32,465 bases of DNA from an uncultured Saprospiraceae bacterium (GTDB lineage Bacteria; Bacteroidota; Bacteroidia; Chitinophagales; Saprospiraceae), in the NCBI GenBank assembly GCA_937973565.1, contig CALJKQ010000296.1:1-32465 (forward strand), read 5' to 3'. Position numbers and translations under genes: made by a program. The first letter of the stretch is position 1. Every line of letters starts with the position of its first letter. This document shows, piece after piece, positions 1-7,203 of this stretch. The notes below the pieces were generated by a model that saw only the letters and a program-made list of their open reading frames with translations, was not told the DNA's origin and did not search any database.

Positions 1-2430
1 AAAGGAGAAAGCTGTGTCTACACCGATATAATCTCCGTGCAAGTGATTGCACCCAACTTTCAATACAGCCTAAGTCCGGCCGACACACTCACCTGTACGA
101 CCCATCAGGTAGTTTTGCCTTTTAGTACAATGCCCGGCACAACCGTACAGTGGTATTTTAACAGCACCCTCCTGCCCTTACCCCAGGCAAGGCAGCCAGG
201 TTGGTATAAGGCACAAATCAAAGACAGCCACGGCTGCCTAAAAACCGATAGCCTGCTGGTAGCAGCTGATTACACAAAACCCAATGCAGTCGTATCCACA
301 GATACCATCGACTGTATTACCAATTTTGGAGGTTTCACGCTGGATTCTACCAATGCGGTCAGCTGGCAATGGGCAGGGCCGGGTGGCACCAGCAGCAACC
401 AAACCGATTGTCAGTTTTCTGCTTCAGGCCTATATACACTTATGATTACCGGTAAAAATGGATGTGAAGACACCTTACAATTCAACCTGCCCTCTGACAT
501 AGATTTTCCATCCCTCACCATGACCGCCGATACCATCACCTGTGCCAGACCCCAGGGACATATCCACATAAGTTCAAGCATTCCGGTATCTGTCACCTGG
601 CTATCTACCCTCGGTCAATCCGGCAGCGGACAAGATATCATTGCCAACGAAGCAGCTGTGTATACCATCACCGCTACTTCTGATAAAGGTTGCGTATCAA
701 CGGCAGAAATGGGCATTACCGTCGACACCCTTCATCCTACTTTGCAATTGAGTGTGAATGATACGCTGGATTGTCGCACCCCTGTGGTCTATCCGTCAGT
801 GCAAGCCAATAATTACGTAAAACATAGCTGGTCGGGCGTATCGTCAACATCTCTGATACCGGCCATCACGAAAGCAGGCAACTATCAACTTACCCTCGAA
901 GGCGCCAATGGTTGCAAAAACAACGCAGCTATTTTTGTTGTCGCTGACTACCAAAAACCGCTAGTGGGTGTGGGCTATGCTGACCTTAGTTGCGCAAAAA
1001 CAAGCAGTCCCTTAGTGATCAATGGCAAGCCACAGTACACATACCAACTCAATTTCGGCCCCACTCAGGAAACAGTGACCACTGGCTATATGCTACAAAA
1101 TGCAGGGACCTACCAACTCATAGCTACCGCAAACAATGGCTGCGACACTACCTTACAATTTACCGTGACCGGCCACTTCAACAAACCCAACAACCAGATC
1201 GAAAACGCAGACCTCAACTGCAACTTGCCTACAAAGCTGTTGCGCAACAAAGCCTCCAATACTTCCACGGATACCATCCAACACCGCTGGTGGTACAACA
1301 ACAGAATCTCCTACTACGATACCCTAAGGGTTTTTGAAGCCGGCAGAGCCATCTTGTGGGCTACCAACCAATGGGGCTGTGAACAATCGGATACATCCGA
1401 CATTACTGAAAATTTTAAAGCTCCTGTCATTACTTTTGGTCAGCAGCATACCATCCTGTGTACTGCAGATTCGGTGTGGATCGATGCCGAACCTACGCCC
1501 GGCACCTTTCAATATCAATGGTACAATAGCCAGGGGCAAGCAGTGGCTTCTTCTTCAAGCTGGGTGGCCAGAGCAGCCGGAACGTACAGCGTGAAAGTCC
1601 TGGACACAGCCAATGGTTGCAGTGTTACTGAAAGCATAGAAGTATTACAGCAAGGTACACCAGAAAAAATAGAAATAGATCTGCAACAAGCTCTGTGTTA
1701 CGGGGAAGAGTCGTCTGTTTCCATGAACAATATAGTAGGTGGACAGCCACCTTATCAGTTGCAACTCAACCAGAAGGGCATTGCCGTCGATAAAAGAACT
1801 GTGGTCACACCGGGGGACCATCAGGTGCGCATCACCGATGTCAACGGCTGTGTATTGGATACCGCATTTCAGGTGCAGGAAAACTATCCCTTCAGTGTAG
1901 ATGCAGGTCAGGACACAGTCATCCAATTGTTTGGTCAATATGAACTTCAACCCAGCTATCTATTAAATGGAAATGAAATCAAAGATATCTTCTGGCACGA
2001 TAACAGCAGCCTGAGCTGTACACATTGTCTCCATCCCATCGCCACCCCCGAAGGACAAACCACCTATGTAATTGAACTGGTCAATCAAAATGGCTGTGTA
2101 GAAACCGATGAAGTCACCCTTCGCGTCAGGTTTGACAAAGGGGTAACGAGTCCCAATATTCTCAAAATCGATGGCGGCACGAACCAGCGATTTACCTTGT
2201 ACAACAGATATGGATCCATTCGCACCATACAAAAGCTTAGCATTTTTGACCGTTGGGGCAACCTCGTTTTTCAGCGGGATAACTTTGAAGACAGTCAGCC
2301 GGATCTGGGCTGGGATGGCACCTTCAACAGCAGTCCTGTCGTACCCGGTGTATTTGTGTGGGCCGCTACGATCCTATACAAAGATGGCAGTGAGGAAGCG
2401 TTGACAGGAGATGTCACCGTGGTTAGATAG
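1..2430 (+). CDS. Secreted Cys-paired repeat protein with CHU_C C-terminal domain, 5'-partial
   Basis: The frame is open from base 1 with no start or signal peptide, so the N-terminus lies outside the window; the GTG at 37 is only an internal codon. The visible 809 residues hold at least seven tandem Ig/SprB-like modules of 73-80 codons. Each starts with a D-T-[IL]-x-C or A-D-L-x-C motif (cysteine codons at 94, 313, 541, 772, 991, 1219 and 1459), and most have a second cysteine in an N-G-C or H-G-C motif near the module end, suggesting one disulfide per module. A PKD-like module with CTHC follows near 2020. The last ~90 residues (about 2145-2430) match the gliding-motility-associated C-terminal (CHU_C) domain: FDRWGNLVF, GWDGTFN, VVPGVFVW and a terminal DVTVVR. 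In this family that domain marks export by the type IX secretion system to the cell surface. Probable adhesin or surface filament; the ligand is unknown. Confidence 0.85.
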   Translation, partial: KGESCVYTDIISVQVIAPNFQYSLSPADTLTCTTHQVVLPFSTMPGTTVQWYFNSTLLPLPQARQPGWYKAQIKDSHGCLKTDSLLVAADYTKPNAVVSTDTIDCITNFGGFTLDSTNAVSWQWAGPGGTSSNQTDCQFSASGLYTLMITGKNGCEDTLQFNLPSDIDFPSLTMTADTITCARPQGHIHISSSIPVSVTWLSTLGQSGSGQDIIANEAAVYTITATSDKGCVSTAEMGITVDTLHPTLQLSVNDTLDCRTPVVYPSVQANNYVKHSWSGVSSTSLIPAITKAGNYQLTLEGANGCKNNAAIFVVADYQKPLVGVGYADLSCAKTSSPLVINGKPQYTYQLNFGPTQETVTTGYMLQNAGTYQLIATANNGCDTTLQFTVTGHFNKPNNQIENADLNCNLPTKLLRNKASNTSTDTIQHRWWYNNRISYYDTLRVFEAGRAILWATNQWGCEQSDTSDITENFKAPVITFGQQHTILCTADSVWIDAEPTPGTFQYQWYNSQGQAVASSSSWVARAAGTYSVKVLDTANGCSVTESIEVLQQGTPEKIEIDLQQALCYGEESSVSMNNIVGGQPPYQLQLNQKGIAVDKRTVVTPGDHQVRITDVNGCVLDTAFQVQENYPFSVDAGQDTVIQLFGQYELQPSYLLNGNEIKDIFWHDNSSLSCTHCLHPIATPEGQTTYVIELVNQNGCVETDEVTLRVRFDKGVTSPNILKIDGGTNQRFTLYNRYGSIRTIQKLSIFDRWGNLVFQRDNFEDSQPDLGWDGTFNSSPVVPGVFVWAATILYKDGSEEALTGDVTVVR

Positions 2431-2470
2431 GTTATAGGGGCCAGGGATATTTCAACATATGTTCTGCTAA

Positions 2471-2786
2471 CTTAATTACCTTCATTCTCTTAATGTTTGT
2501 AATTAAATTGTTTTCAGGAGAAATACATTACTCCAAAGGAAGAAATTTGTCAATCCTTTATAACATTAAGGGAATTAAGAAAATTAAGGAGTATTTACCT
2601 ATGACGAGATTCCATCTTAATTACCTTCATTCTCTTAATGTTTGTAATGAAAATGTTTTTCCAAATAAAGAGATTATTTCAAGAGAAGAAATTTGTCTAT
2701 ACTTTTTATCATTAAGGGAATTAAGAAAATTAAGGGCTGTTTATCTATGGCGAGATTCCAACTTAATTACCTCCATTCTCTTAATG
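2471..2786. repeat. Alternating inverted/direct 25-bp repeats (five copies), non-coding
   Basis: A 25-bp motif, cttaattaccttcattctct followed by taatg, occurs in forward orientation at 2471, 2616 and 2762. Its near reverse complement (about 21/25 identical, beginning cattaagggaattaag) occurs at 2564 and 2710. Copies therefore alternate at steps of 93, 52, 94 and 52 bp, forming two complete 145-146 bp tandem units plus a terminal half unit. Similarity extends into the spacers (gaagaaatttgtc, acgagattcca/gcgagattcca). Each unit could fold as a long hairpin with a ~68-nt loop. The stretch 2431-2841 has no convincing gene. This may be a decayed palindromic repeat family or a MITE-like element; no transposase is visible. 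Confidence 0.8.
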
Positions 2787-2841
2787 TTTAAACTCAATAA
2801 GGAAAGTCTTGTAAAGTAAGGCTTAATTTATATTATAAATT

Positions 2842-3498
2842 TTAATGAGCCAGAAGCGATCTCATCTCTTTATATTCAAATATAGTTTTGCCGGTAATGG
2901 ACGGTTTAAGTGACGCATTGACCATAGCCAGAGCAACATCAGCAGCTTCAATGGGCTTGTATTTGGAAGGTATTAAGAATGATAGCGCCTTCATCAAAAA
3001 CTGACCGATTCTCTCGCCCAATCGAAATTCGGATCGCTGACCCAGCAACATGGAGGGACGAAAAACCGAAAAAGCAGGAAGGACAAAAGCAGAGATTTCA
3101 TTTTCTACCTCCCCCTTCAATTTGAGGTAAAAATTGGAAGAATTGGCATCTGCACCGACCGACGATACCAATAAAAAGTGACGACAACCCAAATCTGAGG
3201 CAAAACGAGCCGCATTGACGGGTATATCATAATCCACCTTACGGTATGCCTGCATATCACCTTTGACCTTCGCCTGGGTGGTACCTACTGAACAAAACAC
3301 TATTTCACAGCCCTCCATAGCTTGTTGAAACTGCTTGTGATCTTCAAAATCGACAATGACCTGTTTTATTTTAAGTGATGAGACCGGTATATTTTTTCTT
3401 ACCAATATGACTACTTCCTTGAAGTGATCCTGCTTTGCCAATATATTCACTATGTGTCCTCCAATCAAGCCGGAGGCTCCAATAACAGCTGCTTTCAT
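2842..3498 (-). CDS. Atypical short-chain dehydrogenase / NAD(P)-binding Rossmann protein
   Basis: A 218-residue cytosolic protein. The N-terminal GASGLIGG (residues 7-14) is the G-x-x-G-x-x-G dinucleotide-binding turn of the extended/atypical SDR class. VSSVGA and a Y-x-x-x-K (YLKLK) supply the expected catalytic Ser/Tyr/Lys region, and FRPSMLLG is typical of NAD(P)H-binding proteins of the TIP30/HTATIP2-like group. Length fits that group. The substrate cannot be read from sequence. The start lies 4 nt after the stop of the upstream lipoprotein hydrolase on the same strand, so the two are probably co-transcribed. There is no obvious link to hydrogenase maturation beyond proximity. Confidence 0.8.
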   Translation of the reverse strand: MKAAVIGASGLIGGHIVNILAKQDHFKEVVILVRKNIPVSSLKIKQVIVDFEDHKQFQQAMEGCEIVFCSVGTTQAKVKGDMQAYRKVDYDIPVNAARFASDLGCRHFLLVSSVGADANSSNFYLKLKGEVENEISAFVLPAFSVFRPSMLLGQRSEFRLGERIGQFLMKALSFLIPSKYKPIEAADVALAMVNASLKPSITGKTIFEYKEMRSLLAH

Positions 3499-3502
3499 TG
3501 AA

Positions 3503-4534
3503 TTAATGGTTGACGGAATTGATAAACTTGATCACACCTTCCATAAATATTTTTTGATCGTCCCACATGGAAAGGTGGCTGCCATTGGGACAGTACAGGT
3601 ATTGACCCTTCTTAACCATCTTGCTTTGCGCCTCCATGGCTTTTGGGTCCATGGTATCGTGTTTGGCACCGATCATGAGGGTGGGCACTTCAATTTCTGG
3701 CAAGCGATTACGTATATCCCAGGTGGCAAGTCGGCCACTGATACCAAATTCGGAAGGTCCCTGCATCAGCGTATAAATCGTGCCATTCGCGTGCTTCATG
3801 GCTCTGTTAAAACCGTCCGGCCATTTTTCGAGCCTGCAAATGTGTTGTTTGTAAAAATGAGGAATCAGAAGCTCCATATATCTAGGATTTCCAAAATCCT
3901 TTACTGCTTCAATGGCTCTTATTTCTTTTAATACCGCCGCATCCATTTGAGGTGCCAGAACCTCAGCAGCATATTTACCATATTCCGGGGCACTGGCCAT
4001 CATATTGGCAACAACCAATGCCTTTAGGTTTTTTTGGTATTTAAGCGCATACTCCATAGCCAGGATGCCGCCCCAGGAATTGCCCAAAACAATAAAATTG
4101 CTACTGTCGGCACCTATGGCCTTCCGCACCTGCTCCACCTCTTCAACAAACCTTTCGGTCGTCCAAAGCGAGCTATCAGTGGGTTGATCACTGTAATATG
4201 AACCCAATTGATCATATTGGTAAAACTCATACCCCTCTTTCAGAAAAGGCAGTTCAAAACACTCCATGTACTCATGGGTCATGGCAGGTCCACCGTGGAG
4301 CAACAGAATCTTGATTTTGGGATTATTGCCAAATCGTTTCACCCAAACTTCAAAGTTGCCCACCGGTGTGGTAATGGGCACCCTCCGCACCCCGGAAGCA
4401 TCATATTCAGCCGGATAGATAAAGTAAGCTGCCATTTTTTCACAAGTCTGCCCTGCCTCATGGCCACAGCCCATTGCCAAAAACAACAATAAGCAGAATA
4501 GGCAACCCAATACGATTCTCTGTTTCATGTGCAA
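3503..4534 (-). CDS. Alpha/beta hydrolase lipoprotein, proline-iminopeptidase (S33) type
   Basis: 343 residues. Residues 1-23 form a lipoprotein signal with lipobox LAMGC (Cys23), so the enzyme is probably anchored to a membrane facing the periplasm or outside. HGGP (residues 80-83) is the oxyanion motif of the prolyl iminopeptidase family. YDQLGSYYSDQP follows it as YDQRG does in that family. The nucleophile is Ser153 in GNSWGG, with Asp293 (GAKHD) and His320 (GSHLS) completing the triad. By family it should cleave N-terminal proline or act as a related amidase/esterase; specificity is inferred only. ATG at 4528 (residue 3) is an equally possible start. It heads a two-gene unit with the SDR 4 nt downstream. 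Confidence 0.85.
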   Translation of the reverse strand: MHMKQRIVLGCLFCLLLFLAMGCGHEAGQTCEKMAAYFIYPAEYDASGVRRVPITTPVGNFEVWVKRFGNNPKIKILLLHGGPAMTHEYMECFELPFLKEGYEFYQYDQLGSYYSDQPTDSSLWTTERFVEEVEQVRKAIGADSSNFIVLGNSWGGILAMEYALKYQKNLKALVVANMMASAPEYGKYAAEVLAPQMDAAVLKEIRAIEAVKDFGNPRYMELLIPHFYKQHICRLEKWPDGFNRAMKHANGTIYTLMQGPSEFGISGRLATWDIRNRLPEIEVPTLMIGAKHDTMDPKAMEAQSKMVKKGQYLYCPNGSHLSMWDDQKIFMEGVIKFINSVNH

Positions 4535-4710
4535 ATTTGATAAAATTTATAATTTGGAGTATCCCTACACCCCTTCACAAATCGATTCCAATTTACACAA
4601 TTTTCTGATTCAGCACCCAAAATCTCCGAAATCCAATCACTCCCCTCTTCTATAATCACCAATCATTAATCCCAAACAAACTGAACAATTGAACATTCAA
4701 ACAATGAAAA

Positions 4711-4734
4711 TTGATAATTGATAATTGATAATTA
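4711..4734. repeat. Short tandem repeat, 7-nt unit
   Basis: Three perfect copies of TTGATAA followed by TTA, in the 222-bp AT-rich gap between the hypE stop and the hydrolase start. No function is indicated; it marks non-coding DNA where slippage could occur. Confidence 0.8.
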
Positions 4735-4756
4735 AAAAATTGACCCTTCTCTCTTT

Positions 4757-5800
4757 TCAACAAATCCTAGGCAACTGCTCTCCCTGCAAAAAATTGACAA
4801 CCCGACTGCCGCCAATCTTGCTTTTCATGACTACTTTGCCGCGATGTTCTGAGGTAATACTGCCGATGGCTGCTGCTTTGGTGCAACTGTTATGGATCTT
4901 TAATATGGTCAATGCCTCCTCTGCCCTCTCAGCTTTCACAACAGCTACAAAAACGCCCTCGTTGGCTACGTAGAGGGGATCCAGGCCCAACATTTCACAG
5001 GCACCGCTCACCTCTTCTGCCACGGCGATGTCTCCTTGTCGGATGTCGATGCCCAGTCCTGTAATCTCACTTAATTCGTTGAGCACAGAAGCCAGTCCAC
5101 CGCGGGTAGCGTCACGCAGAAAATGCACATCCTTGCCTAAATAATCGAGTAAGGCAAGTACCGGATTTTTGAGTGAACAGGTGTCACTTTCTACTGTGGT
5201 TTCAAACTCCAGTCCTTCGCGAAGACTCATAATGGCCACACCATGGGCTGCGATGGGGCCGCTGAGTAATACCACATCCCCTTCTTCTACCCGCTGGTGA
5301 CGGATGTCGGTATGTGGATGAACCACACCCACTCCTGTGGTATTGATAAATATTTTATCTCCTTTGCCTTTCTGCACCACTTTGGTATCCCCGGTTACGA
5401 TCTCTACACCACTGAGGTCGGCGGCTTTTTTAATGGACATCAAAACTTGTTTGAATTCTTCCATAGATAAGCCCTCTTCCAGGATAAAAGATAAGGTAAG
5501 GTACCGGGCCGAGGCGCCACACATAGCCAGATCATTGACGGTACCATTGATGGCAAGGTCACCAATATTTCCGCCGGGAAAGAAAATGGGCGAAACTACA
5601 TAGGAATCGGTGCTGATGGCCAACTTGCCATGCAGGTCAATGATGGCACCATCGTGCTGCTGATCCAGCAAGGGATTTTTTAATACTTCAAATACGCCAC
5701 TGTTTAGCAATTTGTGGGTAAGGATTCCCCCACTGCCATGGCCCAGGTTGATGTGGTCAAAATCAAATTGGGGTACCGGACATTCAAGATTCATTTTCAT
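4757..5800 (-). CDS. hypE: HypE, carbamoyl-dehydratase of hydrogenase maturation
   Basis: HypE takes the carbamoyl group placed on its C-terminal cysteine by HypF and dehydrates it with ATP to a thiocyanate, giving the CN ligands of the [NiFe] active site. The diagnostic C-terminus PRIC is present, ending in the acceptor cysteine. The N-terminal region has INLGHGSGG, and DATRGG lies further in, as in the PurM/SelD-like ATPase fold. I place the start at 5800, giving 347 residues: its ATG overlaps the hypD TGA in the 4-nt ATGA arrangement. A start at 5827 would overlap hypD by 31 nt and add nine residues not typical of the family; ATG at 5794 is also possible. It is the last gene of the hyp operon. 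Confidence 0.95.
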   Translation of the reverse strand: MKMNLECPVPQFDFDHINLGHGSGGILTHKLLNSGVFEVLKNPLLDQQHDGAIIDLHGKLAISTDSYVVSPIFFPGGNIGDLAINGTVNDLAMCGASARYLTLSFILEEGLSMEEFKQVLMSIKKAADLSGVEIVTGDTKVVQKGKGDKIFINTTGVGVVHPHTDIRHQRVEEGDVVLLSGPIAAHGVAIMSLREGLEFETTVESDTCSLKNPVLALLDYLGKDVHFLRDATRGGLASVLNELSEITGLGIDIRQGDIAVAEEVSGACEMLGLDPLYVANEGVFVAVVKAERAEEALTILKIHNSCTKAAAIGSITSEHRGKVVMKSKIGGSRVVNFLQGEQLPRIC

Positions 5801-6909
5801 TGTACTTCGATTTTGGCATTGTTCCACGCTGAAGAATAGTGATAGTAGGCAGCACAGGCTCCTTCGCTGCTCACCATAGGAGCACCCAGGGGATGTTCAG
5901 GTTTGCATCTCACCCCGAAATTGGGACAGTCCATTGGTTTTTTCAATCCTTTCATAATGGCTCCGCTGATACAATCCTTGTCTTCATCAACTGTGTCTAA
6001 ATTCAAATCAAATTTTACCCGTGCATTAAATCGTTTGTATCTGTCCCTCACCTCAAAGCCACTCATCGGAATGGGTCCTATGCCCCTCCATACTTTATCA
6101 GAAACTTCAAATACATCTTTTAAGGTCTGTCGCGCTACCAGATTACCCTCCTGCTGAACACTGCGTACGTACTGGTTTTCTACCTCGTACCTACCCTCCT
6201 CCAACTGTGTTACCGTCATGAGTATGCCTTGCAATAAATCAATGGGCTCAAAACCGGTAACCACGATCGGACATTTATATTTTTCTGCAATGGGGTAATA
6301 TTCATCCAAACCCATAATGGTACAAACGTGACCTGCAGCCAAAAAACCATCGATTTTATTTTCGGGATCCGACAGAATGGCTTCCATGGCAGGTGGCACC
6401 AACACATGGGATGCCAGGATACTAAAGTTCTCTGCGTTTACCTTATCCGCGTGTACAACTGCCAGCGCATTGGCAGGAGCAGTGGTTTCAAAACCTACGG
6501 CAAAAAACACAACCTGTTTTTCAGGATTAGCCAGGGCAAGTTGTACTGCTTCTAAGGGTGAATAGAGTATGCGTACATCGGCACCTTTGGCCTTAACTTC
6601 CAGCAGGCTCAGATGACTGCCCGGTACACGTAGCATATCTCCGTAGGAACACAAAATCACATCTTGTCGCAAAGCAAGGTGGATGGCTTCATCAATGACA
6701 CCCAGACTCGTAACACATACCGGACAGCCGGGACCATGGACCAGGGTGATTTCTTTCGGTAACAAATCTACTATCCCATTTTTCACAAGGCTGTGTGTCT
6801 GTCCGCCACAGATCTCCATCAAAGTCCAGGGCTTGCTTACTTTTTTATGTATCTCCTGCATCAACACATCAAAAAGATGCGGATCGCGGTATTCATCTAA
6901 GTGTTTCAT
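5797..6909 (-). CDS. hypD: HypD, Fe-S scaffold for Fe(CN)2CO assembly
   Basis: 370 residues, the usual family length. HypD with HypC forms the scaffold on which the Fe(CN)2CO unit is built, using a [4Fe-4S] cluster and redox-active thiols. Visible signature motifs are CGGQTHS (Cys34), HGPGCPVC (Cys62 and Cys65), the central AGHVCTIMG, and the C-terminal cluster-binding region with MDCPNFGVRCKPEHPLGAP and SEGACAAYYHY. All expected cysteines appear intact. It follows hypC by 36 nt and overlaps hypE by 4 nt, consistent with translational coupling in one operon. Confidence 0.96.
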   Translation of the reverse strand: MKHLDEYRDPHLFDVLMQEIHKKVSKPWTLMEICGGQTHSLVKNGIVDLLPKEITLVHGPGCPVCVTSLGVIDEAIHLALRQDVILCSYGDMLRVPGSHLSLLEVKAKGADVRILYSPLEAVQLALANPEKQVVFFAVGFETTAPANALAVVHADKVNAENFSILASHVLVPPAMEAILSDPENKIDGFLAAGHVCTIMGLDEYYPIAEKYKCPIVVTGFEPIDLLQGILMTVTQLEEGRYEVENQYVRSVQQEGNLVARQTLKDVFEVSDKVWRGIGPIPMSGFEVRDRYKRFNARVKFDLNLDTVDEDKDCISGAIMKGLKKPMDCPNFGVRCKPEHPLGAPMVSSEGACAAYYHYSSAWNNAKIEVQ

Positions 6910-6945
6910 CTTTATATCATTATCGTGGAATATAAATAAACATGA

Positions 6946-7203
6946 CTAATCAGTGCCTTCCAGTTGTTCTGTTACTTCTCCCATCTGCAACAAATAATCA
7001 AAGGTACGCCGAGCCTCTTCTTCATCCACCACGCTGATGGCAACGCCTACGTGAACCATGACGTAATCGCCAATCTTTGCCTCTGGTGTCATATACAGAT
7101 TTACTTCTTTGCAAATTCCACCAAAAGAAGCTTTGGCGGTCCGAAAAGTGTCATCGAGTTGGGCGGTGATCTCCAGGATCTTGCCGGGAATGGCTAAGCA
7201 CAT
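6946..7203 (-). CDS. hypC: HypC, HypD-partner chaperone of hydrogenase large subunit
   Basis: An 85-residue protein starting MCLAIPGK; Cys2, exposed after Met removal, is the conserved residue that binds the Fe(CN)2CO unit and contacts the large-subunit precursor. The later DYVMVHVGVAI is the second family motif, usually HVGFAI. The start codon overlaps the end of hypF by 10 nt, so translation is probably coupled. Only one HypC/HybG-type gene is present here, consistent with a single hydrogenase to serve. Confidence 0.95.
   Translation of the reverse strand: MCLAIPGKILEITAQLDDTFRTAKASFGGICKEVNLYMTPEAKIGDYVMVHVGVAISVVDEEEARRTFDYLLQMGEVTEQLEGTD

Noticed and set aside
2471..2786. Possible CRISPR array
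   Set aside because: Repeats alternate in orientation, spacers are related to each other, spacing is 52/93 bp, and there are no cas genes.
2493..2819. Open frame of 108 codons in the repeat region
   Set aside because: It runs entirely through the alternating 25-bp repeats, is AT-rich, has no family features, and its two halves are translations of the same repeat unit.
3452..3931. Plus-strand open frame of 159 codons opposite the hydrolase/SDR pair
   Set aside because: It is antisense to two well-supported genes and spans their junction; the composition is that of a shadow frame.
5801..5827. Upstream ATG for hypE
   Set aside because: It would overlap hypD by 31 nt; the ATGA overlap at 5797-5800 gives the usual HypE N-terminus.
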